A stretch of 64,000 bases of DNA, from positions 62,001 to 126,000 of the forward strand of contig NZ_ATTH01000001.1 of the NCBI RefSeq assembly GCF_000419585.1, in the 5' to 3' direction. The position numbers and the translations under genes were made by a program. The notes below the pieces were generated by a model. That model saw only the letters and a list, made by a program, of their open reading frames with translations, had not been told where the DNA came from and searched no databases. Shown here in pieces: positions 26,781 to 35,129 of this stretch; positions within the stretch are counted from its first letter, which is position 1; the number at the start of each line of letters is the position of its first letter. The DNA is from Salisaeta longa DSM 21114. GTDB taxonomy: Bacteria > Bacteroidota > Rhodothermia > Rhodothermales > Salinibacteraceae.

Positions 26781-28007
26781 GTGCCTGTGATACCGGAAGA
26801 ATGGAAGCATGCGTTCGGGCGGCTCCGTGCGCGATGGATGGACGAAGACACTTCAGGCCGTGACCCGCTGTTTGGGCTTGTGCTCGGCGGCGGCGGGGCG
26901 CGGTCGGCCTACCAGGCCGGGGTGCTGCAATACATTGCGGAGGCGGTTCCGGACGCCTATTTCGACATTCAAACGGGCGTATCGGCTGGAGCGATCAACA
27001 CGGCGCACGTCGCCAACTGGACCGGCTCGCTGCAATCGGGCGCCGATGCGCTGGTCGACATCTGGTCGGCGCTCACTATGGAAGATGTGGTAGCCATTGA
27101 GTCGAGCTTGAGCTTGCTGTGGCACATGCTATGGAGGAGCGACACGAGCGGGGCCGAGGCCAAGGCGCGGCTCACCGCGGCCGACGTGCGGAAGAAACAC
27201 GGCGTGTTAGACACCTCGCCCCTGCACCGGTACCTGTGCACGCATTTGCAAGCACAGGATGGCGTGCTCACGGGCGTTGAGGAGAACCTGTCGCGCGGAC
27301 GGCTGCGCGCTGCGGCCATTGTCACAACCAACTACACCACCGCCCAAACCGTGACGTGGGTGCAGGGCGATGACTTCGACTTATGGGAGCGGCCCGACCG
27401 CATCAGCCGGCACGACACGCTTACCATAGATCACGTGATGGCCTCCACGTCGTTGCCGCTCATGTTTCCGGCGGTGCAGCTTGGGAACGGATGGTATGGC
27501 GACGGCGGCATCCGCCTATCGGCCCCGCTTGCGCCCGCGGTGCACTTGGGCGCCGACCGTATTTTGGCGATCTCGAACCGCTACAAGCGAAGCCGGGCCG
27601 AGGCCGATGTGCCCGTCGTGAAAGGCTATCCGCCCACAGCGCAAATTATGGGCGTGTTGATGAACGCGATCTTTTTGGACGCGCTCGATCAGGACGCGTA
27701 CACCCTTGAGCGCGTGAACACCTTGGTGGACGCCCTGCCCGCGCATCTGCACAACGGCATGCGCAAGATCGACCTCCTGCAGATTCGCCCGTCGATCGAT
27801 CTTGGAAAGCTGGCCTACGACTACGAGGAAAACGTGCCGGGCGCCATCCGCTTTTTGACGACAGGACTGGGAACGGCGGAAACACAGAGTCCGGACTGGC
27901 TCAGCGTTTTGCTTTTTGATGAAGCCTACATCACGCGGCTCATCGAAATCGGCTATCACGACGCACAGGCGCAGCGCGCGGAGATCCTGGCCTTTTTTGA
28001 AGACTGA
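26781..28007 (+). CDS. Patatin-like phospholipase
   Basis: A 408-residue lipid acyl hydrolase. The oxyanion loop GGGGARSAYQ lies near residues 36-45, the nucleophile is Ser68 in GVSAGA, and the partner aspartate is Asp241 in YGDGGIR, giving the Ser-Asp dyad of the family. The C-terminal third (from about 290) is helical and not assigned. No signal peptide is visible, so it should act in the cytoplasm or at the inner face of the membrane. The start is GTG at 26781 with no obvious Shine-Dalgarno. The 210-base gap to the divergent gene at 26570 should hold both promoters. Confidence 0.9.
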   Translation: MPVIPEEWKHAFGRLRARWMDEDTSGRDPLFGLVLGGGGARSAYQAGVLQYIAEAVPDAYFDIQTGVSAGAINTAHVANWTGSLQSGADALVDIWSALTMEDVVAIESSLSLLWHMLWRSDTSGAEAKARLTAADVRKKHGVLDTSPLHRYLCTHLQAQDGVLTGVEENLSRGRLRAAAIVTTNYTTAQTVTWVQGDDFDLWERPDRISRHDTLTIDHVMASTSLPLMFPAVQLGNGWYGDGGIRLSAPLAPAVHLGADRILAISNRYKRSRAEADVPVVKGYPPTAQIMGVLMNAIFLDALDQDAYTLERVNTLVDALPAHLHNGMRKIDLLQIRPSIDLGKLAYDYEENVPGAIRFLTTGLGTAETQSPDWLSVLLFDEAYITRLIEIGYHDAQAQRAEILAFFED

Positions 28008-28085
28008 AGGCAGGCGCCTCGACGTTGCAGTGCGGCAGCGCGTGTGTCTATCCCACGCGAAGCTGTTGGATGAATTGAAGCGCCC

Positions 28086-29639
28086 ATGCTGAGTCACGTT
28101 TGGAGCAGCGCCACGCACGGCGTGGATGCGCTCCCCATCGAAATTGAAACGCACGTCGACTCGGGGATGCCTTGCTACACGGTGGTGGGCTTGCCCAACG
28201 GGGCCGTACGCGAGAGCCGCGACCGGGTGAAGGCCGCACTTAAAAACAGCGGGCTCTCTATGCCCCGCGGCGTGATCACGATCAACTTGGCCCCGGCCGA
28301 TGTGCCCAAAGAAGGCGCGGCCTTCGACTTGCCACTGGCCATTGGGCTGCTCGCGGCGGGTACCGATTGGTTGACGCAGGACGCAGTGGACGGCTACTGG
28401 ATCTTGGGAGAGCTTGCCCTGGATGGAAGTGTGCGCCCCGTGCGGGGCGTATTGCCCATGGCGCTAAAGGCACAGGCTGAATCGTGCGCCGGCGTTATTG
28501 TGCCCGAAGCCAACGCGCCGGAGGCCGCTGTAGTAGACGGGCTGCCGGTGTATCCGGTACAAAACGTAATGCAGGCGGTGCATTTGTTGCGCGACCCCCA
28601 GCATGACGCGGCCCCTGCGCGGTACACCCGCGACCTGGATTCCCTCTTTGCGGAAAGTGTGGAGCACGCCATCGACTTCCAGGACGTACAAGGGCAGGAG
28701 AACGTGAAGCGCGCCCTGGAAGTCGCGGCCGCCGGGGGGCACAATGCGCTGATGGTAGGCCCGCCCGGGTCGGGGAAAACCATGCTCGCCCGCCGGTTGC
28801 CCACCGTGCTGCCGCCCTTGACAACCGCCGAAGCCTTAGAGACGACGAAAATCCATTCCGTGGGTGGAAAACTGGACAATCAGCATGGAATAATAGCCAC
28901 GCGGCCGTTTCGTTCGCCCCATCACACCATCTCGGATGCCGGATTATGCGGCGGTGGGGCAAACCCCTCGCCCGGCGAGATCTCGTTGGCGCACAACGGC
29001 GTCCTCTTTTTAGACGAGCTGCCCGAGTTTCAGCGCCGCGTCCTCGAAGTGCTGCGTCAGCCTCTAGAAGAAGGAAAGATTACGATTAGCCGTGCGCGCA
29101 CCACGGTTACGTATCCGGCACGCTTTATGATGGTAGCAAGCATGAACCCGTGCCCGTGTGGTCATTTGAACGATCCGAAGCGTGAGTGCGTGTGCACGCC
29201 AGCGCAGGTGCAGCGATACCTGGGTAAAATTAGTGGACCGCTGATGGACCGCGTAGACCTGCACGTAGAAGTGACCCCGGTGGCCTTCGATGACCTTGAT
29301 GGGCCGCGGAATGGATCGACATCGGCTGCTGTTCGAGCGCGCGTCGTGAAAGCGCGCGCGATGCAGCGCGATCGCTTCGCTGAACATGCAGCGCACGTTC
29401 ATTGTAATGCCCACATGGGAGCGCGCCACGTGCACGAATACTGCGCGCTCGATGAGGCCGGACGTAACTTGTTGAAAATGGCCATCGAGCGTGTGGGACT
29501 CAGCGCGCGTGCATACACCCGGATTCTAAAAGTGGCGCGCACAATAGCTGACCTTGAAGCGTCTTCAGCTATTCGTCCCGCCCACGTATCCGAAGCGATT
29601 CAGTACCGCTCGCTCGATCGGGACTGGTGGAATGGCTGA
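28086..29639 (+). CDS. comM: YifB/ComM-family Mg-chelatase-like AAA+ ATPase
   Basis: A 517-residue protein with an N-terminal Lon-like fold (start MLSHVWSSATHGVDALPIEIE with GMPCYTVVGLPNGAVRESRDR), then a Walker A GPPGSGKT (225-232), the NPSPGEISLAHNGVLFLDELPEF Walker B region split over about 300-325, and a C-terminal lid domain. NPCPCG near 355 and the following cysteines are also conserved in the family. ComM is a hexameric branch-migration helicase that helps integrate DNA during natural transformation; YifB relatives are widely conserved, and the gene alone does not prove competence. Confidence 0.9.
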   Translation: MLSHVWSSATHGVDALPIEIETHVDSGMPCYTVVGLPNGAVRESRDRVKAALKNSGLSMPRGVITINLAPADVPKEGAAFDLPLAIGLLAAGTDWLTQDAVDGYWILGELALDGSVRPVRGVLPMALKAQAESCAGVIVPEANAPEAAVVDGLPVYPVQNVMQAVHLLRDPQHDAAPARYTRDLDSLFAESVEHAIDFQDVQGQENVKRALEVAAAGGHNALMVGPPGSGKTMLARRLPTVLPPLTTAEALETTKIHSVGGKLDNQHGIIATRPFRSPHHTISDAGLCGGGANPSPGEISLAHNGVLFLDELPEFQRRVLEVLRQPLEEGKITISRARTTVTYPARFMMVASMNPCPCGHLNDPKRECVCTPAQVQRYLGKISGPLMDRVDLHVEVTPVAFDDLDGPRNGSTSAAVRARVVKARAMQRDRFAEHAAHVHCNAHMGARHVHEYCALDEAGRNLLKMAIERVGLSARAYTRILKVARTIADLEASSAIRPAHVSEAIQYRSLDRDWWNG

Positions 29640-29960
29640 TGGAGTATGTGAATTTTTAGAACCTTGACGAATGAGAGTAATTCTTACGACAACGCTGTCT
29701 GTGAACTGTAAACGAGAAAGGCGCGTAACAAGCCCCGTACTGACGGGCCAGAGGGGAAGTGGTTGATAGTAGATGCACTAGACAAGATATTCGCTTGTGT
29801 GTAAGCAATCTGTTTAGTACCCTTTGATCACGGTCGCACAACGCTCCACGTTCTCTGCGCACCATTTGCCCCTAACGAACACGTGCCTTATATTGCTTTC
29901 CGGATGGCACGCAGCAAGGACGAAATGGCCAGCGTTATTTTACAACGATTCGAAGACATC
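29640..29960. other. Leader region of the T9SS operon
   Basis: No gene is supported in these 321 bases, which are visibly richer in A+T than the DNA upstream. The candidate promoter at 29865-29895 is the only signal recognised. Confidence 0.5.
29865..29895 (+). promoter_or_regulatory. Candidate Bacteroidota-type promoter of the T9SS operon
   Basis: TTTG at 29865-29868 is followed, after 20 bases, by TATATTG at 29889-29895. This is close to the Bacteroidota consensus TTTG-N19-TAnnTTTG. Transcription would begin near 29902, giving a leader of about 59 bases before the ATG at 29961. Confidence 0.35.
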
Positions 29961-30707
29961 ATGCCAAGCCGAGCGCTTTTCCGTATAGGGTTGCTAAGTC
30001 TCCTTTTGCTTGCAGGGACCGGCCTCTGTGAAGCCACTGCCCAGAACCAGTGGGGCGGCAGCTGGGACAATCCGCGCCAGGGCAATGAGCCGCAGCGTGG
30101 AAATCAGCCGCAGCAGCAAGGCGATAGCCAAGCGGCGCAGCAACAAGCTGAGGGCGGCTTTATTGACGGCCTAACCATTGGGGCCGGCTTGGGGGCGTAT
30201 CAAGGAGACATTAGCCGAAATCCGAACAACAACTTGCTGAAGTATGTGGGCACTGCCAAGCTCACAGCACGCGTCGGCGTCGATCACCGAATGGGAACGT
30301 TTGAACAGTATGGTGTTGGCGCAGACCTTGTATATACCCGCATTGGAGGCATTACCACAGGGCTTGCCGAATTCAACAGCAACTTGCTGGCACTTGACTT
30401 CTATGGCGACTACGAGCTCCCATATGTCATGCAAGGGCTCTTTCGTGTATTTCTTGGCGGTGGGCCCATGATGGTGATTTCGCCTACGTACAGCAATTTT
30501 CCTGAGAACAATCCATCGTTCAAGAAGCTGGGTACACGCGTCGTTGGTTCTTTTAAAGTGGGCGTTACCATCCTAGACCGCATCCGGGTCGGCGCCCGCG
30601 TGTCAACGTCCGATTACATTGATGGCTACGAAGGGTTCTACAGTGGAGGCATTCCAGATACTGTGGGCTTCGTGACATTTAATTATCGATTTGACCTCAG
30701 TAGATAA
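29961..30707 (+). CDS. Small outer-membrane beta-barrel protein at the head of the gldKLMN operon
   Basis: The 248-residue product has a signal peptide ending at EATAQ, a Gln/Gly/Asn-rich linker (NPRQGNEPQRGNQPQQQ, residues about 36-60), then a barrel-like domain of about 180 residues beginning GLTIGAGLGAYQGDISRNP and ending FVTFNYRFDLSR, with a C-terminal aromatic strand. It stops 8 bases before the longest gldK frame, so it belongs to the operon. In P. gingivalis the barrel gene porP precedes porK, but I do not see the PorP/SprF signature here, and the protein is shorter than PorP. Upstream in-frame ATGs exist; 29961 was chosen because it gives a clean signal peptide. Confidence 0.72.
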   Translation: MPSRALFRIGLLSLLLLAGTGLCEATAQNQWGGSWDNPRQGNEPQRGNQPQQQGDSQAAQQQAEGGFIDGLTIGAGLGAYQGDISRNPNNNLLKYVGTAKLTARVGVDHRMGTFEQYGVGADLVYTRIGGITTGLAEFNSNLLALDFYGDYELPYVMQGLFRVFLGGGPMMVISPTYSNFPENNPSFKKLGTRVVGSFKVGVTILDRIRVGARVSTSDYIDGYEGFYSGGIPDTVGFVTFNYRFDLSR

Positions 30708-30802
30708 TTCGGTCCATGAAAGGCTCGTGTTACAGCCGCCGAGCAGTAACGTATCATACTATGAGTAGCATCGCACGTATGCCGCATATAACCCTACGCT
30801 CA

Positions 30803-32524
30803 ATGTCAATTGCTATGTGGACGAAGCGTCTCGTCATTACACTGATGCTCTGCTGGATGTGCAGTGGAGCTGCCGAAGCATATTCCCAACGGCTCTTCCT
30901 GAATGGTGGAGCTCACATTGCCAGTGGCTCGATTCAGAGCGATTTGGCGGGCACCAATCCAGCAGTGTCGGGGGGCTTGCAGTTTCAGTACACCGACAAC
31001 CTGCGGCTGCGCACGGCGGTGACGTACCAGAATCTGCTGTCGCTCGATGCCATCCTGCAGATTCATTTCTTGGGGGATGACAATAAGATCAACCCCTATC
31101 TTTTCACGGGATACGGCTATTACATCTCGGACGCGGGCGAGCAAGCGCTGCTTCCAGTAGGAGCTGGAATGGAATATGGATTGACCGACAACCTAGCGCT
31201 GAATGTAGAGCTGAGCGGGCGCTGGGGTATCAATCGCTTGCGAAACGGGCAGCGTGTGAGCCTTGATATCATAACAGGCATCATGCCAAGCATCGGTTTC
31301 TCGTACAAACTCCAGCGCATCGAGCGCACCAAGCCGGGTATGACGCCCTTGGAAGACGAGGAAATGGCCAATCAAGGCCCGACGAATCAGCGATACGAAG
31401 GTGGAACCTTTGGGAGGCGTCAGGGCGAAGGGCTTGAAAATCCGTTCATGGACCCAACAGAATACGCAGGTCGCACAGCTGCCCCAACGTTCGAGCGGCC
31501 TAACCTAGATTCCCTCCGTTCTGCTGATCCACTGATTGTGCCACGTAATGGCCCGGCGCCGTATGAAGACCCGGGTATGCCTCCCATCTCGGGCCAAGTG
31601 CAAGTCTCGGATAATGGCGACATGGTGCGGCTTCCTTCGGGTACCTTCATTATGGGGCTGACGGACGAGGATCCATACAACTTGCAGAACGCCGGCCGGA
31701 AGCGCGTTACGGTTAGCTCATTTTATATTGACCGCGTAGAGGTAACGAATCAGCAGTATCGCGAATTCCTTCAGAGCCTTAGCGGGTCGAAGCGTGAGGA
31801 GATGCTTCCTGACTCAACGGCTTTTCAGTCCAGTAGAGCTAACTGGAAGACGTACTTCTATGGCTCAACTTACAATGACTACCCTGTAGTGGCCGTTACG
31901 TGGAACGAACTCCAAGCCTATTGTAAATGGGATGGCAAACGGTTGCCTACAGAGGCTGAATGGGAATACGCTGCGCGTGCTGGTCGGGTTGGTGGTGTTT
32001 ATCCCTGGGCCGGGTTCTCACCCCAGGATGCAGTGGGTCGATACCTGGCTAACTTCAGCCCTGCGCGTCAGGGGCAGGCTGCAGATGGCTATGCCTTTAC
32101 GGCACCCGTCGCATCTTATCCCCCGAGCCGCTGGGGGCTCTTTGACATGGCTGGGAATGTCGCAGAATGGGTGCGCGACGCCTTCGCCCCGACCTACTCG
32201 CAACTGTCGAGCCTCGACCCGCTCTATACCGACCCTGAGGCCAAGCAGCACGTGGTCCGTGGCGGCTCTTGGGCCTCTGACGCCTTCTCAATTGGTGTTG
32301 GCTTCCGTACGGCCCAGAATGCGTCGAGTGCTTCTACGAAGATTGGTGGTCGCTGCGCTGCCGATATCGGACAGATAGAAGGCAACATTCAGCGGTTCAA
32401 TAATACACCGCAGCCGCCCGCAGGTGGACAGCCGCCCGCAGGTGGACAGCCGCCCGCAGGTGGACAACCGCCCGCAGGTGGACAGCCGCCCGCAGGTGGA
32501 CAACCGCCCGCAGGTGGCCGCTAA
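30803..32524 (+). CDS. gldK: GldK/PorK-like T9SS ring protein with an N-terminal beta-barrel and C-terminal PPAGGQ repeats
   Basis: About 573 residues in four parts. A signal peptide ends near AAEAYSQ and has no lipobox. Residues about 28-168 form amphipathic strands resembling a small outer-membrane barrel (GGLQFQYTDNLRLRTAVTY and YLFTGYGYYI). A linker of about 100 residues follows. Residues about 274-535 are a formylglycine-generating-enzyme-like sulfatase-modifying domain: RLPSGTFIMG, VEVTNQQYREF, RLPTEAEWEYAARAG, WGLFDMAGNVAEWV and VVRGGSW. The tail has six PPAGGQ units (538-573). GldK/PorK is normally a lipoprotein that forms the periplasmic ring with GldN/PorN. Several ATGs lie upstream (to 30716); 30803 gives the best signal peptide. 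Confidence 0.85.
   Translation: MSIAMWTKRLVITLMLCWMCSGAAEAYSQRLFLNGGAHIASGSIQSDLAGTNPAVSGGLQFQYTDNLRLRTAVTYQNLLSLDAILQIHFLGDDNKINPYLFTGYGYYISDAGEQALLPVGAGMEYGLTDNLALNVELSGRWGINRLRNGQRVSLDIITGIMPSIGFSYKLQRIERTKPGMTPLEDEEMANQGPTNQRYEGGTFGRRQGEGLENPFMDPTEYAGRTAAPTFERPNLDSLRSADPLIVPRNGPAPYEDPGMPPISGQVQVSDNGDMVRLPSGTFIMGLTDEDPYNLQNAGRKRVTVSSFYIDRVEVTNQQYREFLQSLSGSKREEMLPDSTAFQSSRANWKTYFYGSTYNDYPVVAVTWNELQAYCKWDGKRLPTEAEWEYAARAGRVGGVYPWAGFSPQDAVGRYLANFSPARQGQAADGYAFTAPVASYPPSRWGLFDMAGNVAEWVRDAFAPTYSQLSSLDPLYTDPEAKQHVVRGGSWASDAFSIGVGFRTAQNASSASTKIGGRCAADIGQIEGNIQRFNNTPQPPAGGQPPAGGQPPAGGQPPAGGQPPAGGQPPAGGR
32414..32521 (+). repeat. Six tandem 18-bp units encoding PPAGGQ at the gldK 3' end
   Basis: Units begin at 32414, 32432, 32450, 32468, 32486 and 32504. 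The first five differ only in the last base (CAG or CAA); the last ends in CGC and runs into the TAA stop. The array is coding and in frame, so copy-number change would alter tail length by six residues per unit without a frameshift. Confidence 0.95.
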
Positions 32525-32535
32525 TCTCAAGATTG

Positions 32536-32571
32536 GCTGTTATGGCCTCTTTCTTCCGAGGCCGTAACAGC
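32536..32571 (+). terminator. Strong hairpin between gldK and gldL (attenuator or processing site)
   Basis: A 14-bp stem (32536-32549 with 32558-32571, one G-T wobble) closes an 8-base loop just after the gldK stop. No U-tract follows. It could partly stop transcription or protect the gldK mRNA 3' end after processing. It is much stronger than a chance hairpin of this size. Confidence 0.6.
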
Positions 32572-32614
32572 ACTCCCTAGTACTTTACTTGCAACACGCT
32601 TTACGCTTTAGATC

Positions 32615-33232
32615 ATGACCAACGCTAGAAAGCGAGAAATTCTCGATCGTACGACAAAGGTGCTTAGCTTTGTCATTGGCATCTTTGGTGCCTTGGCGAT
32701 CATTGGGGTGCTGTATAAGATTTTGAAGTGGCCCAATTACACCACATTTATCACCATTGGATTCATGGGCGAGGCCGGTGCGTTCGTCATCATGGGGGTA
32801 CTTGAGCTTGCTCAAGCCTTTGTGATGGAGCCTGGCGCGGAAGGAGGCGGCGGAGGCTCCGAAGCTTCCTTGAGTGGTACGACACCCGTGCGCGCTTCGG
32901 CCCGCAAGATGATCGAAAAGAAAGTTAATGACGACTTGAGCGTCATGATGGGAGCCCTCGGCAAAGAGATTAAGCAGTTTGGCGGGGAGATTCATGAGAT
33001 GGTTGGCGAAATGAAGCGCGCCCGTGTTGCGGTGCAAGACATGCGCTCGAAACTGAGCGAAGTAGCTAGCGGAGAACTTGCCAACAGTGCAGAGAAGCTC
33101 GGCAAAGGCATGAGTACGCTCGGCACGGAAATGGAAGGTGCAGGCTCCACTGTTCAGACGATGCGCAACGACCTGGACACCATGCTTTCTCGCTTCCGCA
33201 AGTTTAACAACCCCAATGGGGCCTCTGAGTAA
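32615..33232 (+). CDS. gldL: T9SS inner-membrane motor protein GldL/PorL
   Basis: A 205-residue protein with two transmembrane helices (about 16-34 and 46-67) joined by YKILKWPNY, then a long cytoplasmic coiled-coil-like tail. The second helix has Glu53 in GFMGEAGAF, which corresponds to the conserved membrane-embedded glutamate of GldL needed to use the proton-motive force; Lys35 is also conserved in position. Five GldL and two GldM subunits form the rotary motor in better-studied systems. Length is near normal (about 215). The tail from residue 95 contains heptad-like repeats (IEKKVNDDLSVMMGALGKEI). It follows gldK by 90 bases and precedes gldM by 48. Confidence 0.9.
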   Translation: MTNARKREILDRTTKVLSFVIGIFGALAIIGVLYKILKWPNYTTFITIGFMGEAGAFVIMGVLELAQAFVMEPGAEGGGGGSEASLSGTTPVRASARKMIEKKVNDDLSVMMGALGKEIKQFGGEIHEMVGEMKRARVAVQDMRSKLSEVASGELANSAEKLGKGMSTLGTEMEGAGSTVQTMRNDLDTMLSRFRKFNNPNGASE

Positions 33233-33280
33233 ATCGGGGGTGCCTATAGTTCGGACGCAGAAGTCAGAAAATAGAAGGTT

Positions 33281-34351
33281 ATGGCTGGAGGATCAGAACG
33301 AATAAAGGAGCTGCGGTACCAGGTGATGCTGGCGTTGTATTTGCCCATCCTGTTGTATGCCGCAACGACCATAGACATCGAGAATGCGGATCAAACCGTT
33401 GCGGTGCGTAACGTTAGCCCAGTGGTTTACGGGACGCAGAACGTTGTGCTTGGCCAAGAATACTCAGCGTACGCTTACCTTGCGGCAGTTCCGCAAGAAG
33501 GTACAACGAAACAAGGGGCCAACATTGAGCTGAAGGTTAATCAGGATGGAATGAAAGTTCTTGACAACCGACAGCTCGTTATGGATACTGGAGCGCTTCT
33601 TGAAAAGGGCCAGGATACCCGAACGGTCGAGTATAAAGGGACAATTGAATATAGCACCCTGGAAGGTGGGGTGAAATCACTCCCTTACAATGGGTCGTTC
33701 ACGGTTCGTCGGCCTGAGCTCGTTGCAACCAGTGTTGCAGCTCAGTCGCTCTATCGCCAGACGCTCAACCAAATCCGCATTGACGTTCCGGGGCTTGAGA
33801 ATCAACCGCTTCGCCTTGAGTACGGAAATACATCGGTTGACGGACGCACCATTCAACTCAGTCCTGCTGGAGATAACGTGACTGTCAGTGCTTACTTACA
33901 GCGGCAAGGGCAAGACGATGTATACCTGGGCGACAAAAGCTTCGGCGTGATTGATCCGCCGCGCCCGGAGATTCGTGTGCTTGATGCGCAGGGCAATCCA
34001 CTCATCAGTGGGCAAAGCTTTCCGGCCGCTCGGCCGCTCATCAACGTTAATGTTGTGGCCGATCAGGAGTTTGCGAAGAGTTACCCGCAAGACGCACGTT
34101 ACCGTGTCGGACAGGTGCAGGTATCGATTCGTCGCGGGCTTGGCGTGAGTGAACGCATTGGTACGTTTAACGTACCATCCGATGGAAGAATCAACTTCCG
34201 GACGTTTTCTGAGTATCGCAGTGCTGACCCAGAGCGCGAAGACCAGATTATTCTTGAACTTCAGGACGTTGTTCGTATCAACCACGCAGGGCAGGCCATT
34301 CCTGTCGATCTGAGTGATGCAAGCCGCTCCTATAGCTTCATCTTGTCCTGA
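33281..34351 (+). CDS. gldM: T9SS motor protein GldM/PorM, short form apparently lacking domain D1
   Basis: This 356-residue protein starts MAGG, as many GldM proteins do, and has one transmembrane helix (about 14-31). Canonical GldM is about 515 residues, with four periplasmic domains D1-D4. Here the sequence goes quickly from the helix to NVSPVVYGTQNVVLGQEYSA, which resembles the start of D2. FTVRRPELVATSVA then LYRQTLNQIRIDVPGL matches the D2-D3 junction. The mostly helical D1 domain therefore appears missing. GldM links the GldL motor to the GldK-GldN ring. AGAAGG at 33273-33278 is a Shine-Dalgarno for the ATG. Confidence 0.85.
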   Translation: MAGGSERIKELRYQVMLALYLPILLYAATTIDIENADQTVAVRNVSPVVYGTQNVVLGQEYSAYAYLAAVPQEGTTKQGANIELKVNQDGMKVLDNRQLVMDTGALLEKGQDTRTVEYKGTIEYSTLEGGVKSLPYNGSFTVRRPELVATSVAAQSLYRQTLNQIRIDVPGLENQPLRLEYGNTSVDGRTIQLSPAGDNVTVSAYLQRQGQDDVYLGDKSFGVIDPPRPEIRVLDAQGNPLISGQSFPAARPLINVNVVADQEFAKSYPQDARYRVGQVQVSIRRGLGVSERIGTFNVPSDGRINFRTFSEYRSADPEREDQIILELQDVVRINHAGQAIPVDLSDASRSYSFILS

Positions 34352-34408
34352 GTTTGACCTAAGGGCGGCATTATATACAAAGTTTCTCAGTTAGCGCGTG
34401 TGTTTTGA

Positions 34409-34416
34409 TACTTTTG
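34409..34416 (+). promoter_or_regulatory. Candidate internal promoter -7 element upstream of gldN
   Basis: TACTTTTG matches the Bacteroidota -7 consensus TAnnTTTG at every fixed base. The upstream -33 element is poor (TTTC at 34383-34386). It lies in the 121-base gldM-gldN gap and could give gldN its own transcript. Confidence 0.3.
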
Positions 34417-34472
34417 TGCAGCTATTGGCGTCTTCGTACATGAGTGCTACCCAAAAATACTTCTTGTGAGTC

Positions 34473-35129
34473 ATGATAAACAAATTTGCAAAGATAGGCA
34501 GCTTCCTCGCTGCACTGTTGCTCCTCGTTGGTGTGTTCTCCACCGCGCAGGCCCAAATGTGGCAGAGCTCAGCGAAGGTCATTGTCCCCGTTGCTGATAT
34601 CGAAGATGGGTATCCCACGCGTGCTCTTTTGGACACGCTGATTAGTCGTTTTCAATCAGTTGATAGTCTGAAAGTATACCGCACAAGTGATAAAGAAGAA
34701 AAAGTATCAATCAGCGAGCTTGAGAGCGAGTTGATTGATCAGGGGTTTGCATTAAGCAGCGCCAATAGTGTCCAAATTGGGTATAAGTTCAGGTACAATC
34801 AGGGGAATTTTTCGGAAACGATCACGGACTTGTACTTCGTGTATCGTCCGCAGGGTACCGGACAGGAGGACATTCCCATCATGTACCTTGACGCCCAGCG
34901 TCCGATTGTGAAGTCGGTCCTGGAAAACAGTGGAACGCAAAATCAGAGCAATCCTTTTCTGACGAATATTTTTGCGGACCAGCTTGCCTTTGCCCGCATT
35001 GCTCGTACGAAAGAAGATGCAACGGTTGTACAAGTTGCGGGGCGGGACTTGCGCTCTGAAGACGTGAGTGCACGTGAGAAGCGACAGCTCGTGCAGCGTA
35101 TTCTGGATATGGCTTACGGGCGCATGTAA
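34473..35129 (+). CDS. gldN: GldN/PorN-like T9SS protein, short form
   Basis: A 218-residue secreted protein with a signal peptide (cleavage near AQAQ). It is last in the operon, where gldN always lies, and its mature sequence keeps the general order of the family: an N-terminal alpha/beta region, a strand pair (YKFRYNQGNFSETITDLYFVY), an acidic-aromatic middle (MYLDAQRPIVK) and a helical C-terminus rich in charged residues (SAREKRQLVQRILDMAYGRM). Canonical GldN/PorN is about 300 residues, so about one quarter is missing. The assignment rests more on synteny than on sequence identity. In known systems it forms the periplasmic ring with GldK. A strong terminator follows. Confidence 0.75.
   Translation: MINKFAKIGSFLAALLLLVGVFSTAQAQMWQSSAKVIVPVADIEDGYPTRALLDTLISRFQSVDSLKVYRTSDKEEKVSISELESELIDQGFALSSANSVQIGYKFRYNQGNFSETITDLYFVYRPQGTGQEDIPIMYLDAQRPIVKSVLENSGTQNQSNPFLTNIFADQLAFARIARTKEDATVVQVAGRDLRSEDVSAREKRQLVQRILDMAYGRM

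Noticed and set aside
29961-30707. PorP/SprF
   Set aside because: Position fits, but length and sequence pattern do not show the PorP/SprF signature.
32414-32521. Possible CRISPR array
   Set aside because: The repeats are contiguous 18-base units without spacers and are in frame with gldK.
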